Part shown: positions 1 to 10,378 of the stretch, piece by piece
How the letters are laid out: each line of letters starts with the position of its first letter
Position numbering within the stretch: the stretch's first letter is position 1
Assembly: GCF_005876955.1 (NCBI RefSeq)
Contig: NZ_SSCL01000011.1
Coordinates: 1 to 64,000, forward strand
Length of the DNA stretch: 64,000 bases
From: Sinomonas gamaensis
Lineage (GTDB): Bacteria; Actinomycetota; Actinomycetes; Actinomycetales; Micrococcaceae
Direction: 5' to 3'
Position numbers and translations under genes: made by a program
The notes under the pieces: model-generated
What the model saw: only the letters and a program-made list of their open reading frames with translations
Database searches by the model: none
What the model was told of the DNA's origin: nothing

Positions 1-1239
<1,239 letters not shown>

Positions 1240-1253
1240 GGTTTGATCCTTGG

Positions 1254-1535
1254 TCAGGGCGAGGATGCGGCTTTGCGCTGGTTGGCCAGGCGGCCGGACA
1301 GGGCGAGTTCTCCGAGTTCTTCGGCGCCGGGCAGTCCGCGTTCGAGGACGGTGACGACGCCTATGCTCGCCTCGACCTGAGAGCGCAGATTGTCCCTGTT
1401 GGCGGTGATCCCGGAGATACAGTGCTCCGCGAGTGCGGTGCACTGTGCCGTGAGATCGCTGAGGCGGGCGAAGAGCGAGCGGGCGATGATGGGTTCGAAG
1501 GCGTTGAACTGCAAGTCCGCCTCCATCCGGCTCAT
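1254..1535 (-). pseudogene. C-terminal remnant of an aspartase/fumarase-family lyase
   Basis: A 93-residue ORF that looks like only the last domain of an aspartate ammonia-lyase-type enzyme (normally about 460-480 residues). Seen: [15 protein letters not shown], then [10 protein letters not shown] and SIGVVTVL, which match the tail where aspartases read LQLNAFEP, GITAN and SIGIVTAL. The signature loop GSSxMPxKxN and the rest of the active site are absent, so it cannot be catalytic by itself. Its ATG overlaps the stop of the tartrate-dehydrogenase-like gene (ATGA, 1532-1535), so it could still be translated by coupling. Most likely the scar of a deletion that joined two genes; a surviving small protein is the alternative. 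Confidence 0.7.
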
Positions 1536-2611
1536 GAAACCCTCGCCGTGCTTTCGGCCGAGGCGTCGATGGAAGACAGGACTGCGCTGGTGAATTGGGC
1601 GGTCGAGGAGGTCCCGCCCACGTCGCGGGTTCCGCCGCCGCTGCGCAGCACCGACTCGAACGCGGACTGCAGGTGGCGGGCTGCCTCCTTGTGGCCGAGG
1701 TGCTCGAGCATCATGGCCCCTGACCAGATCTGGCCCACGGGGTTGGCGATTCCCTTGCCGGCGATGTCGGGCGCGGAGCCGTGCACTGGCTCGAAGAGCG
1801 AGGGGTGTTTGCGCTCGGGGTTCAGGTTCGCGCTGGGGGCCAGGCCGATGGAGCCGGTCACCGCGCTGGCGAGGTCGGAGAGGATGTCGCCGAGCAGGTT
1901 CGAGGCCACGATCACGTCGTAGGACCAGGGCCGCAGGACGAGGTGCGCGGCGAGGGCGTCCACCAGCTCGCTCGTGAGCGCCACCTCGGGGTGGTCGCGC
2001 ACGGTCTCCTCCACGACCTCGTCCCAGAAGGGCATGGTGTGGACGATGCCGTTGCTCTTGGTCGCCGAGGCGAGCCGGCCGCTGCGGGAGGAGGCCAGCG
2101 CCGCGGCGTAGCGGGCCGCGCGGGATACGCCCAGGCGGGTGAAGATGGTCTCCTGCACCGCGCTCTCCTGCGGCAGGCCGCGGTAGATCCGTCCGCCGAC
2201 CTCGGAATACTCTCCCTCGTTGTTCTCGCGCACGATGAGCAGATCGATCGGATGCTTCGCGGCGAGGGGCGAGGCGACGCCGTCGAGCGTTTTGACCGGG
2301 CGGAGGTTGATGTACTGCTGGAACACGCGGCGGATGGGGATCAGAAGTCCCCACAGGGATTCGGCATCGGGCACCTGGGGGGAGCCGACGGCGCCCAGGA
2401 AGATTGCGTGGTGCTTGGCGAGCTGCTCGAGCCCGTCAGCCGGCATCATCCGCCCATGCCGGCCGAAGTAGTCCGAGCCCCACTCGAAGTAGGTGAATTC
2501 CAGGCTCAGCGAATGGACTTCGGCGACGCGCTGGAGGCAGGCGATGGCGGCCGGGACGACTTCCTGCCCGATGCCGTCCCCGGCGATGACCGCGATCCGG
2601 TCGGTGCTCAC
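1532..2611 (-). CDS. Tartrate/D-malate dehydrogenase-like isocitrate/isopropylmalate dehydrogenase family enzyme
   Basis: Metal- and NAD-dependent beta-decarboxylating dehydrogenase of 359 residues, the usual size for TtuC/DmlA, which oxidise tartrate, D-malate or related 2-hydroxy acids. Seen: N-terminal [16 protein letters not shown], the hallmark [15 protein letters not shown], the metal-binding region [13 protein letters not shown], and the NAD-site segment [17 protein letters not shown]. It starts with GTG at 2611, inside a GTGA overlap with the stop of the upstream aldehyde dehydrogenase, so the two are translationally coupled. TtuC and DmlA are hard to separate, and 3-isopropylmalate dehydrogenase is less likely because no leu genes are adjacent. 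Confidence 0.85.
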   Translation of the reverse strand: MSTDRIAVIAGDGIGQEVVPAAIACLQRVAEVHSLSLEFTYFEWGSDYFGRHGRMMPADGLEQLAKHHAIFLGAVGSPQVPDAESLWGLLIPIRRVFQQYINLRPVKTLDGVASPLAAKHPIDLLIVRENNEGEYSEVGGRIYRGLPQESAVQETIFTRLGVSRAARYAAALASSRSGRLASATKSNGIVHTMPFWDEVVEETVRDHPEVALTSELVDALAAHLVLRPWSYDVIVASNLLGDILSDLASAVTGSIGLAPSANLNPERKHPSLFEPVHGSAPDIAGKGIANPVGQIWSGAMMLEHLGHKEAARHLQSAFESVLRSGGGTRDVGGTSSTAQFTSAVLSSIDASAESTARVS

Positions 2612-4143
2612 GAGGCCTCCCGGTCGGCGGCGGCCAGCTGCTCCTGCTCGGCTCCCCAGCTGGCGAGGTTGATGATCGTGCTCTTGGGCTCCGTCATCTC
2701 CAGGAGCGCATATTTGACTCCTTCGCGCCCCACTCCAGATTTCTTGAATCCCCCGAAGGGCATGGAGTCAATGCGCACGTCGCTGGTCTCATTGATGACC
2801 ACGGCGCCTGTCTGAAGTTTCTCCGCGATGGCCAAGGCGTGATTGACGGACTGGGTGAAGATGCCCGCTTGGAGTCCGTATTCGGTGTTGTTGGCAAGGT
2901 CGATGGCCTCTGAGACGTCGACGAAGGGGATGAGGCTGACCACGGGACCGAAGACTTCCTCGCGGATCACACGACTCGTCGCCGGGGCACCGGTCAGAAC
3001 AGTCGGTTCGTAGAAGGCATTGATACGCCTTCCTCCGGTGTGGACGGAGGCACCAGCAGTTTTGGCCTCTTCGACCCACTCCTCGACGCGCCGTGCCTCG
3101 GCTTCGGAAATGAGGGGCCCGACGTCCGTGGATGGGTCGAGCTTCGAGCCGACCTTGAGTGCCTTCGTGGCGATGACGACGTCCTCCAGGACCTGCTCGA
3201 ACAGCGACGTGTGGACGTAGACGCGCTGAACTGAGAGGCAGTTCTGGCCAGCCACACCGAAAGCTCCCGCCACTATGGCCCGTGCTGCCCTAGGAGCATC
3301 TGCATCTGCGCAGACGATCGTTGGGTTGTTGCCGCCGAGTTCGGAGAGGATCTTCTTCGCACCCGCGGTGCGTGCAATGCGCTCGGCCGTCTTCGGCCCG
3401 CCCGTGAAGGAGATGAGGTCCACGCGGTCGTCGGAGACGAGCGCTTCGGAGACTCCCTGCCCGCTGACGATGGCCGCAAGGCGTCCGGACGGAACTCCGG
3501 CTTGGAGCAGGAGGTCGACTAAGGCCAGCGCAGTGAGCGGCGTGCGGGCGGAGGGTTTGAGGACGACGCCGTTGCCTCCAATGAGCGCCGGTCCCAGCTT
3601 GTGCGCGACGAGGTTGAGCGGATCGTTGAAGGGTGTGATCGCGGCGATGATCCCGACCGGCTTGCGGCTGTACCAGCCGATCATATTGCCGCCGGCCACG
3701 CTGTCCTCGAACCCCAGATTCTCCCCGGTGAGCTCGGTAGAGGCCGCGCCCGAGAGCCGGAGAGTCTCGGTGGCGCGCCGCACTTCGCGCTCGGCTTCCC
3801 GGATCGTCTTGCTGCTTTCGGCGGCGATGATGTGCGCGAAGCGCTCAGCCTGTCCTTGGAGCAGCCGCGCCGCCCTCTCGAAGGCCTCCCGACGCGCGCG
3901 CAGGGGCCAGTCGTGCGTCTGGACGTGATGGTGAAGATGAGCTATCGCACGGCGGACGTCTTCGGGCCTCGAAGTGCAGACTCTTCCGATCAGGAAAGCG
4001 TCCTCGGGATCCCTCACGTCCAACGTCATGTTGGCTTTCTGCCATTGGCCTTCCCAGAAGGCTCCTCCGGGGAGGACGGCGAATTCTGAGCGTTTGTCGG
4101 CGGTCTTTGGGCGCGCTTCAGCCGGGTTTGTGGTTGGAAGCAT
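2608..4143 (-). CDS. NAD(P)-dependent aldehyde dehydrogenase
   Basis: Aldehyde dehydrogenase superfamily member of 511 residues, oxidising an aldehyde to the acid. Seen: substrate/cofactor strand IAAITPFNDPLNL (classical enzymes read TPWNFP), LSELGGNNP with the general-base Glu, and the nucleophile Cys in GVAGQNCLSVQRVYV. C-terminal EVFGPVV and MPFGGFKKSGVGREG are typical. I start at the ATG at 4143 (MLPTTNPA); an upstream in-frame extension overlaps the FAD-oxidase end and has no family support. It follows the PuuB-like oxidase by 17 bases, which fits oxidation of the aldehyde that oxidase would release, as PuuC does after PuuB. The GQNC context and variant PFND motif suggest a glyceraldehyde/phosphonoacetaldehyde-type or uncharacterised subgroup. 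Confidence 0.87.
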   Translation of the reverse strand: MLPTTNPAEARPKTADKRSEFAVLPGGAFWEGQWQKANMTLDVRDPEDAFLIGRVCTSRPEDVRRAIAHLHHHVQTHDWPLRARREAFERAARLLQGQAERFAHIIAAESSKTIREAEREVRRATETLRLSGAASTELTGENLGFEDSVAGGNMIGWYSRKPVGIIAAITPFNDPLNLVAHKLGPALIGGNGVVLKPSARTPLTALALVDLLLQAGVPSGRLAAIVSGQGVSEALVSDDRVDLISFTGGPKTAERIARTAGAKKILSELGGNNPTIVCADADAPRAARAIVAGAFGVAGQNCLSVQRVYVHTSLFEQVLEDVVIATKALKVGSKLDPSTDVGPLISEAEARRVEEWVEEAKTAGASVHTGGRRINAFYEPTVLTGAPATSRVIREEVFGPVVSLIPFVDVSEAIDLANNTEYGLQAGIFTQSVNHALAIAEKLQTGAVVINETSDVRIDSMPFGGFKKSGVGREGVKYALLEMTEPKSTIINLASWGAEQEQLAAADREAS

Positions 4144-4160
4144 GGGATTCCCTGTTCTGG

Positions 4161-5438
4161 CTACTTGATCCGGTCGATGATCTTCGCGGCTGCTCCGATG
4201 AAGGGCAGGAACCACGGCGGGCCGAAGTGGCCTGGAACGGGCGGGTTCTTCAGGTCTTCCCAGACGTTCGCCGACTTGTCGCCGCCCATGTAGTGCGCCA
4301 TCCGTTTGCCCATGTGGGCCGCCATCTGCACGCCGTGGCCGCTGTAGTTGAGGGAGTAGAAGAGCCCGTCATGGACGCCGGCGTGGACCATCTGGTCCAT
4401 CGAGAGGTCTACGAGACCGCCCCAGGTGTAGTCCACCCGGACATTCCCGAGGTAGGGGAAGAGCTCGAGCATGGCCTTGCGGAGAATCTCGCCGCTCTTG
4501 ACGTCCGAATCGGGGCTTGACAGCGCGAAGCGGGCTCGGCCGCCGAAGAGGAGTCGGTTGTCCGGGGTGATGCGGAAGTAGTACGTGAGCATCTTGCTGT
4601 CCGAGGCCATGCGCCGGTTGGGGAGGATCCGGTTCACCACGTCCTCGGGGAGCTGCTCGGTGACGATGATGAAGCTGCCCACAGGGATGACCCGGCGCTG
4701 CATCCAGGGGGTGATGCCGCCGGTGTAGCCGCTCGTGGCGACCAGGACCTGCTTGGCTCGGGTGGTCCCGCGGGCCGTGCGGACGTCGTGGGCCGTCCCC
4801 GAGACCCTCTTGAGCTCGGTCACGCCCGCGTTCTCGCAGATCTCAGTACCGGCAGCGACGGCAGCCCCGGCGAGGCCGTGGGCGAACTTGCCCACATGGA
4901 GCCCTGCACCCATGGGGTCCATCATGGCGCCCTTGTAGAAATCGGTGCCGATCTCGCTGTGAATCTCGGACTTCGGGATCACGTGGACGTGGTGGTCCAC
5001 CAGCTTGGCGAGCAGCTCCTGGGACTTCCGGAAGCCGTCGTTGTGCGACTCGTGGAAGGCGAGCGAGAGCTTGCCGAAGCGGTTGAAGTCGCAGTCGATC
5101 GCGTGGTCGTGCACCAGCTTCTCGATGCTGTCGATGGCGTCGCTGTACTCGCGGAAGTACTGCACCGCGCGGGCTTCGCCGTAGCGCTTGACCGCTGTGC
5201 TGAAGCCGATGGCCAGCCCTGTCGTTGCCATCCCGCCGTTGCGGCCGGACGCCCCCCAGCCGACGGTGTGGCGTTCGAAGACGGCGACGTTCGCGCCCTG
5301 CTGGGCGAACTCGAGGGCGGCAGAAAGGCCGGTGAAGCCGGCTCCGATGATCGCGACGTCGACGTTCTCCGGCACCGGCGTCTGCCGGTAGTCACCGGAA
5401 GGCTCTGCAGTGTCCAGCCAGTAGGGGATGAGTTTCAC
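4161..5438 (-). CDS. PuuB-like FAD-dependent amine oxidase (DAO family)
   Basis: A 425-residue FAD-dependent oxidoreductase of the D-amino-acid oxidase/gamma-glutamylputrescine oxidase fold, which oxidises a C-N bond to imine/aldehyde plus ammonia and hydrogen peroxide. Seen: the dinucleotide motif VAIIGAGFTGLSAAL near residues 27-41, ERHTVGWGASGRNGG that lines FAD in this family, and the C-terminal YSGHGVQMAAHMGKRMA. GTG start at 5438 overlaps the HAD-hydrolase stop by four bases. Next to an aldehyde dehydrogenase and near gabT/gabD, it fits polyamine, gamma-glutamyl-amine or other N-substituted amine oxidation. No glutamylpolyamine synthetase (PuuA) is in the window, so the classical Puu pathway is not demonstrated. 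Confidence 0.82.
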   Translation of the reverse strand: MKLIPYWLDTAEPSGDYRQTPVPENVDVAIIGAGFTGLSAALEFAQQGANVAVFERHTVGWGASGRNGGMATTGLAIGFSTAVKRYGEARAVQYFREYSDAIDSIEKLVHDHAIDCDFNRFGKLSLAFHESHNDGFRKSQELLAKLVDHHVHVIPKSEIHSEIGTDFYKGAMMDPMGAGLHVGKFAHGLAGAAVAAGTEICENAGVTELKRVSGTAHDVRTARGTTRAKQVLVATSGYTGGITPWMQRRVIPVGSFIIVTEQLPEDVVNRILPNRRMASDSKMLTYYFRITPDNRLLFGGRARFALSSPDSDVKSGEILRKAMLELFPYLGNVRVDYTWGGLVDLSMDQMVHAGVHDGLFYSLNYSGHGVQMAAHMGKRMAHYMGGDKSANVWEDLKNPPVPGHFGPPWFLPFIGAAAKIIDRIK

Positions 5439-6142
5439 GAAGATGCCTTTCGCCTCAGGAGATCGGCTGAGAGGCCGAGGTGCTTGTTGAGCTCGTCGAG
5501 GGACTTCATGGTGACGTAGTCGTAGCCCTCGGTAATGGGGTCATATCCCCGGTCCAGCAGCACAAGGTTCCTGAAGCCCATGTCGTGCATGGGCATCATG
5601 TCGTAGCGCGTGTGGGAGGAGACGTGCAGGAAGTCCCCGGGGGAGGCATTCAGCTTGTCGAGCATGTACTCGAAGGCCTGGTAGCGGGGCTTGTAGGCCC
5701 TGGCCTGCTCGGCCGTGTAGACGGCGTGGAAGTCAGCGCCGAGCTTGGGGACGCTGATGTCCAGGAAGCTGTCGTCGGCGTTGGACAGGATCACCAGCTG
5801 GTAGTTCTCGCCCATGGTCTTCAGCGGAGCTGGAACGTCCTCATGGGCAACCCAGCCCCGCACTGCCTCGGCAAACTCGGCCCCGGCGCCCGGCGTGGGG
5901 CTCAGGCCCCAGAACTTGCAGACGCGGTCGAAGGAATCCTGGAGGACCTGCTCGTAGGGCTTGTAGTCCCCGCACACCTCGTCGTACCGGTACCCGCGGA
6001 ACACCTTCTTGAAGGCCGGCCACTGCTCCTCCGGCAGACGTCCATCCAGGAGCCGACGGGTGGTGGGGTCGATGTCGAAGTTGATCAGGGTGCCATAGCA
6101 GTCGAAGGAGATGTACTTGGGCCGAAAATTGGTCTCTGGCAT
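5435..6142 (-). CDS. HAD-superfamily hydrolase, haloacid dehalogenase type II-like
   Basis: A 235-residue HAD hydrolase, the size of L-2-haloacid dehalogenases. Seen: motif I SFDCYGTLINF with the nucleophile Asp near residue 12, motif II LVILSNADDSF, a conserved Lys in ARAYKPRYQAFEY, and motif III FLHVSSHTRYDMMPMHDMG. First gene of the leftward operon; the start is ATG 6142 because the upstream frame extension lacks family similarity and contains the regulatory palindrome. Type II dehalogenase-like proteins occur in amine and amino-acid oxidation clusters where no halogenated substrate is evident, so the true substrate may be a phosphate ester or other acid. Downstream genes overlap or are tightly spaced, indicating one transcript. 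Confidence 0.82.
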   Translation of the reverse strand: MPETNFRPKYISFDCYGTLINFDIDPTTRRLLDGRLPEEQWPAFKKVFRGYRYDEVCGDYKPYEQVLQDSFDRVCKFWGLSPTPGAGAEFAEAVRGWVAHEDVPAPLKTMGENYQLVILSNADDSFLDISVPKLGADFHAVYTAEQARAYKPRYQAFEYMLDKLNASPGDFLHVSSHTRYDMMPMHDMGFRNLVLLDRGYDPITEGYDYVTMKSLDELNKHLGLSADLLRRKASS

Positions 6143-6268
6143 GATCTGTCCGTTTCGTGAGGGGAGGGAGAGATGCCTGGGCGGCAAGGGGGCGCGAGCC
6201 CTGCAGAAGCAATAGTCCAGGAGCGCTCGGCGACTCTTGGTGGTTCGACTGTAGGTAGTCGAATCGTC

Positions 6269-6282
6269 GATTGTCAACAGTT
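6269..6282. promoter_or_regulatory. Putative GntR (FadR-type) operator, copy 1
   Basis: GATTGT-CA-ACAGTT; read on the minus strand it includes CTGTTGACAATC. One of six related sites in this island whose best form is the perfect palindrome GATTGT-TG-ACAATC at 12024-12037. It overlaps a likely -35 (TTGACA) for the leftward operon. Confidence 0.55.
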
Positions 6283-6351
6283 TGAGCTGCTAAGTTGAGA
6301 ACTATTCGCAGGTAATGACGCCGAAGGGCGCAAGCGAAAAATATCCTCGTA

Positions 6352-6365
6352 GACTGTCGACAATC
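6352..6365. promoter_or_regulatory. Putative GntR (FadR-type) operator, copy 2
   Basis: GACTGT-CG-ACAATC, palindromic at 5 of 6 half-site positions, followed by TACC as in copy 6 (15034-15047). It sits 211 bases upstream of the ABC transporter operon and 70 bases from copy 1. Confidence 0.55.
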
Positions 6366-6576
6366 TACCGAATGAGTGGTTCTATTGCTGTAGATCGAGG
6401 AAGCGATCCAGATCACAACTGAGCTCAAGCGCCGGGATCACCGCCGATCTCCGGGTAGTCCCGCGGCCCAGGCTTGCGGGGTCCACGTATGCGGTAGCGC
6501 CGCCTCCAATCGAGTCATCAGTCCCTGCCGAGGGCATCCGATCCGTCCCTATTGAGGGCATCCGAAGGGAACCACC

Positions 6577-7506
6577 ATGAAGACCAGAAGCAAGGTCCAC
6601 GCCGCTGCTGCGGCGCTGGGCGTCGTGCTGGCGCTGAGTGCCTGCGGCAATGCCGCGAGCAGCAGCGCCCCCGCGGCCGGCAGCTCGGCCTCCTCTGACA
6701 CGGCCGACATCTCGGCGGGCGTCCAGCCCGACCCGAGCGCGGTGAAGCTGCTGCCGCAGTCGTACAAGGACAAGGGCGAGCTGAGCGTGGCGATGGACCT
6801 GCACTACCCGCCGACGACGTTCCTCGCCCCGGACAACACCACTGCGATCGGGCTGAACCCGGACATCGCCCGGCTGATCGCGGCGAAGCTGGGCCTGAAG
6901 CTGAAGTTCGAGAATGTCGTCTTCGACACGATCATCCCCGGCATCCAGGCCAACCGCTACGACTTCACCGTGACGACGATGTCCCCGACGGCGGAGCGGC
7001 TGAAGGTCCTGGACATGATCGACTACTTCAAGGCGGGGAATTCCGTGGCGGTGGCTGCGGGGAATCCGATGAAGCTGACCAATGAGAGCCTGTGCGGGAA
7101 GAATATCGCGGTCACCGCGGGCTCGACGGGCCAGCTCAAGCGCCTCCCGGCCCTCTCCGAGCAGACCTGCACCTCCAAGGGGCAGCCGGAGATCCATGCC
7201 GTGACGCTGCCGAACGTCCAGGAGGCCCTGACCCAGCTGGCCTCCAAGCGCGTGGACGGGATCCTCTACGACACGACCTCGCTGGCGTGGGCGGCGAAGC
7301 AGCAGCCCAACGCCTTCACGATCCTGACCCCCCAGATCAACGTCGGCTCCAGCGACGTGACCTCGATCGGGCTGAAGAAGGGCTCGCCGCTGACCCCGGC
7401 CCTGCAGGCCGCCGTCCAGTCGGTCCTGAACAGCCCGCAGTACAAGCAGTCCCTGGCGCACTGGGGCCTGGAGTCGGGCGCCATCACGGACGCCAAGCTC
7501 GACTAG
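6577..7506 (+). CDS. Polar amino-acid ABC transporter substrate-binding lipoprotein
   Basis: Solute-binding protein family 3 (309 residues), tethered outside the membrane and delivering an amino acid or amine to the permease encoded next. Seen: a lipoprotein signal peptide with basic start, hydrophobic stretch and lipobox LSAC (Cys near residue 24), a Ser/Ala-rich linker, then LSVAMDLHYPPTTF, GLNPDIARLIAAKLG and ANRYDFTVTTMSPTAER, typical of cluster-3 binding proteins. A GAAGGG ribosome site precedes the ATG. First gene of a transporter operon divergent from the oxidase/dehydrogenase operon, so the ligand is probably the compound degraded there. Specificity (glutamate, GABA, polyamine conjugate, methylated amino acid) cannot be told from sequence. 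Confidence 0.9.
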   Translation: MKTRSKVHAAAAALGVVLALSACGNAASSSAPAAGSSASSDTADISAGVQPDPSAVKLLPQSYKDKGELSVAMDLHYPPTTFLAPDNTTAIGLNPDIARLIAAKLGLKLKFENVVFDTIIPGIQANRYDFTVTTMSPTAERLKVLDMIDYFKAGNSVAVAAGNPMKLTNESLCGKNIAVTAGSTGQLKRLPALSEQTCTSKGQPEIHAVTLPNVQEALTQLASKRVDGILYDTTSLAWAAKQQPNAFTILTPQINVGSSDVTSIGLKKGSPLTPALQAAVQSVLNSPQYKQSLAHWGLESGAITDAKLD

Positions 7507-7518
7507 GGAAGGGCTCCC

Positions 7519-8451
7519 ATGCTGCAAACCACCGGTCACGGAAGTGAACGCAAGACGAGCGTGACGGACCCCGCGCTCAAGCCGCGCCTGCGGCGCCGGG
7601 GCGCCTTCGAATACCTCGCGTGGGCCCTGTGCGTCCTGCTGGGCGCGGGGGTCCTCTACTCGGTCTCGACCAACCCGAACTTCCAGTGGGGGGTGGTCGC
7701 GAAGTACTTCACCGAGCAGACCATCCTCAACGGCCTGATGCTCACGATCTTCCTCACCGTCGCCACCATGCTCCTGGGGACGCTGCTGGGGCTGGTGCTG
7801 GCGATCATGCGGTCCTCCAGGATCAAGCCCGTCGCGCTCACGGCCGGGGTGTACCTGACCCTGTTCCGGGGCACGCCTGTGCTGGTGCAGCTGATCTTCT
7901 GGTTCAACATCGCCGCCCTCTACCCGAACCTGACCCTCGGAATCCCGTTCACCGACATCGGCGTGCCGGTGGACATCAACACGCTCATGTCCCCGATCAC
8001 GGCCGCCCTGGTGGGCCTGACCCTGAACGAGGCCGCCTACATGGCCGAGATCATCCGCGGAGGCTTCTCCGCCGTCGGCAAGGGCCAGATCGAGGCCGCG
8101 GACTCCCTCGGCATGGGCTCCTGGACCAAGCTGCGCAAGGTCATCATCCCCCAGGCCATGCCCTCGATCATCCCCGCGACCGGGAACCAGTTCATCGGCA
8201 TGTTCAAGGAGACCTCCCTGGTGAGCGTGCTCGGGGTGGCCGAGCTGCTCCAGAGCGCCCAGCTGATCTACGCCCGCACCTACGAGACCATCCCGCTGCT
8301 GATCGTGGCCAGCCTCTGGTACCTGGTCATGACCCTCGTCCTGAGCTACCCGCAGTCCCTGCTGGAGAAGAGGTACTCCCGCTCCACCTCGCGCCTGCCC
8401 AGGAAGGCGAAGAAGGCCGTGCTGACAGAACCGGAAGGAATCGCCCGATGA
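7519..8451 (+). CDS. Polar amino-acid ABC transporter permease
   Basis: Inner-membrane permease of the HisM/GlnP family, 310 residues. Seen: a basic cytoplasmic N-terminus, several hydrophobic segments, the family start [26 protein letters not shown], and the EAA loop [29 protein letters not shown] region (residues about 174-200), which contacts the ATPase. The product may act as a homodimer, since no second permease gene is present. It follows the binding-protein gene by 12 bases and overlaps the ATPase start by four bases. The N-terminal extension of about 30 residues is longer than usual; a later start is possible but none has a better ribosome site. Confidence 0.9.
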   Translation: MLQTTGHGSERKTSVTDPALKPRLRRRGAFEYLAWALCVLLGAGVLYSVSTNPNFQWGVVAKYFTEQTILNGLMLTIFLTVATMLLGTLLGLVLAIMRSSRIKPVALTAGVYLTLFRGTPVLVQLIFWFNIAALYPNLTLGIPFTDIGVPVDINTLMSPITAALVGLTLNEAAYMAEIIRGGFSAVGKGQIEAADSLGMGSWTKLRKVIIPQAMPSIIPATGNQFIGMFKETSLVSVLGVAELLQSAQLIYARTYETIPLLIVASLWYLVMTLVLSYPQSLLEKRYSRSTSRLPRKAKKAVLTEPEGIAR

Positions 8452-9215
8452 GCGCCGACGGCACCATCCATGCCCGCGGGATCCGGAAGTCCTTCGGACC
8501 CAAGACCGTCCTGCACGAGGTCGACCTCGACGTCGCCTGCGGAGAGGTCTGCTGCATCATCGGCCCCAGCGGCTCCGGCAAGTCCACCCTCCTGCGCTGC
8601 CTCAACGGCCTCGAGGAGGTCGACGCCGGGGTGCTGAAGGTCAACGGCGAGGACTTCGGCTACTACGAGACGCCCACCGCCTACCACGCACTGGGCCGGA
8701 AGCGGCTCGCCCAGCAGCGCACCCGGATCGGGATGGTGTTCCAGCAGTTCAACCTCTTCCCCAACATGACCGCCCAGGAGAACATCATGGCCGGGCCCGT
8801 GCTGGTCAAGGGCGCCGAGAAGCGCCACGCCGCGGAGGAGGCCGAGCGCCTCCTGGCCAGCGTGGGGCTGAGGGGCTTCGGCCACTGCTACCCGGCCCAG
8901 CTCTCCGGCGGGCAGCAGCAGCGCGTGGCCATCGCGCGCTCCCTGGCCATGGACCCCCAGATCATGCTCTTCGACGAGCCCACCAGCGCCCTTGACCCGG
9001 AGAAGGTCGGCGAGGTCCTGGCCGTGATGAAGGACCTGGCCAAGAAGGGCATGACCATGGTCGTGGTCACCCACGAGATGGGCTTCGCCCGAGAGGTCTC
9101 CGACTCCCTGCTGTTCATGGACGAGGGAATCGTCGTCGAACGCGGGGACGCCAGGGAGATCCTCGCCAACCCCAAGGAAGCCCGCACCCAAGCCTTCCTG
9201 GAAAGGGTCCTCTGA
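8448..9215 (+). CDS. Polar amino-acid ABC transporter ATP-binding protein
   Basis: Cytoplasmic ATPase of 255 residues that powers the importer. Seen in order: Walker [11 protein letters not shown]-loop [13 protein letters not shown] signature [14 protein letters not shown], Walker [15 protein letters not shown], and the switch His in [12 protein letters not shown], all as in GlnQ/HisP-type proteins. ATG at 8448 overlaps the permease stop (ATGA), giving tight coupling. An insertion between Walker A and the Q-loop ([13 protein letters not shown]) resembles a subgroup of amino-acid transporter ATPases. The amine-oxidase gene follows after one base, so importer and oxidase appear to be co-expressed. 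Confidence 0.93.
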   Translation: MSADGTIHARGIRKSFGPKTVLHEVDLDVACGEVCCIIGPSGSGKSTLLRCLNGLEEVDAGVLKVNGEDFGYYETPTAYHALGRKRLAQQRTRIGMVFQQFNLFPNMTAQENIMAGPVLVKGAEKRHAAEEAERLLASVGLRGFGHCYPAQLSGGQQQRVAIARSLAMDPQIMLFDEPTSALDPEKVGEVLAVMKDLAKKGMTMVVVTHEMGFAREVSDSLLFMDEGIVVERGDAREILANPKEARTQAFLERVL

Positions 9216-9216
9216 A

Positions 9217-10353
9217 ATGACCGACGGAAAACTCGCCGTCATCGGCCTGGGCAGCATCGGCAGCATGGCCCTGTGGCAGGCCTCCCGCCTCTCCGACTCG
9301 GTCGTCGGCTTCGAAGCGCACGCACCTGCCCACTCCCGCAGCGCGGTGGGCGGGGACACGCGCCTCTTCCGGATGCTCTACCGGGGCCTGCCGGATTACT
9401 ACCCCATACTCGTCCGATCGAAGGATCTCTGGGGCGAGTTGGAGGCGGAGACTGGGCAGCACATTCTGACCCGGTGCGGGGGACTCTCGATCGGCACGGT
9501 CGACGGGCCTTATGTCCCGAAGGTACTCGAAACAGCACGCCTCACTGGAGCTGCTCACGAATTGCTGAGCCGGGAAGCCATGGCGGAACGGTATCCGCAG
9601 CACCGTCTCCGGCCCGATGACTGCGCAGTCTTCGATCCGCACGGCGGTGTGCTGCGCACGGATCAGGCTGTTACCGCAGCCGTTGCGGCGGCCCAGACGA
9701 ACGGTGCCACGGTTCTTGCCGATACTCCGGTCGAGGAAATCCATGAAACTGCCGCCGGTGTTGTCGTCACCTCCGGCTACGACTCCTGGACGTTCGAGAA
9801 TGTCATCGTGTCTTCGGGGGGCTGGTCCCGGCGGCTCATGCCTCATGTCCTGAGAGCGCAGACGCAGACGCGGCGGATTTTCCTGTCCTGGTTCGTCGCC
9901 AGGAATCCTCTCGAATTCTCCCCGGAGAGATTCCCCGTCTTCATTCGCATTTCAGGAGACCGTTCCATGTATGGCGCGCCCAGTGTGGACGGTGTCACCG
10001 TCAAGGCGACCTTGGACGGCCGAGGCGCCCCGGCCGGGGGACCCGACTCTGTGCTCCGTGAGCTCACGTCAGCAGAGCTCGAGGAGACCACGGAGACCGT
10101 CGCGGACTTCTTTCCCGGACTCTTCCCCACGGTAGTCCGCACCGATGCCTTTCCGGATCTCTACACCTCGGATGGGCATCCGCTCTTGGGCCGACTGGCG
10201 GAAGGGAGCAGGGTCTATTTCGCGACAGGGTTCTCTGGGACGGGCTTCAAGATGGCCTCCGGCTATGGCGAGATCGCCGCCCATGAGGCTCTGGGCAAGG
10301 AGCTGTTCGAGAACCTTGATTTCGTCCGCCCCTATCGCTTCTCCCCTGCGTAA
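9217..10353 (+). CDS. SolA-like FAD-dependent N-methyl amino-acid oxidase (monomeric sarcosine oxidase family)
   Basis: A 378-residue flavoenzyme of the MSOX/N-methyltryptophan oxidase family, oxidising secondary amines to aldehyde and peroxide. Seen: VIGLGSIGSMALWQ at the N-terminus, FEAHAPAHSRSAVGGDTRLFRMLY (family: H-x-x-GSSxGxSRxxR), and C-terminal YFATGFSGTGFKMASGYG. In characterised monomeric sarcosine oxidases FAD is covalently bound to a Cys about seven residues before the TPDxxF segment; here the matching place (DAFPDLYTSDGHP) has no Cys, so FAD is probably held non-covalently or the substrate differs. It starts one base after the ABC ATPase stop, implying that it oxidises the imported compound. 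Confidence 0.83.
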   Translation: MTDGKLAVIGLGSIGSMALWQASRLSDSVVGFEAHAPAHSRSAVGGDTRLFRMLYRGLPDYYPILVRSKDLWGELEAETGQHILTRCGGLSIGTVDGPYVPKVLETARLTGAAHELLSREAMAERYPQHRLRPDDCAVFDPHGGVLRTDQAVTAAVAAAQTNGATVLADTPVEEIHETAAGVVVTSGYDSWTFENVIVSSGGWSRRLMPHVLRAQTQTRRIFLSWFVARNPLEFSPERFPVFIRISGDRSMYGAPSVDGVTVKATLDGRGAPAGGPDSVLRELTSAELEETTETVADFFPGLFPTVVRTDAFPDLYTSDGHPLLGRLAEGSRVYFATGFSGTGFKMASGYGEIAAHEALGKELFENLDFVRPYRFSPA

Positions 10354-10378
10354 GAACGGGCGCCACCAGACCCTCGCC

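Larger units (their letters stand above)
6143..6576. promoter_or_regulatory. Divergent promoter region between the HAD/oxidase operon and the ABC-transporter operon
   Basis: This 434-base gap holds no credible gene. It separates two divergent operons and contains two copies of the palindrome seen elsewhere in the first 15 kb, at 6269-6282 and 6352-6365. On the minus strand the first copy contains TTGACA, a perfect -35 hexamer, about 130 bases upstream of the HAD gene, so repressor binding there would block the promoter. The stretch from about 6420 to 6560 shows a near direct duplication of a GAGGGCATCCGA-like segment (about 6530-6541 and 6554-6564) just before the transporter gene. Promoter assignments are inference. 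Confidence 0.6.

Noticed and set aside
7620-8451. Frame-shifted upstream extension of the ABC ATPase overlapping the permease
   Set aside because: The open frame upstream of 8448 is the permease read in another frame; the ATPase begins at ATG 8448 with an ATGA overlap.
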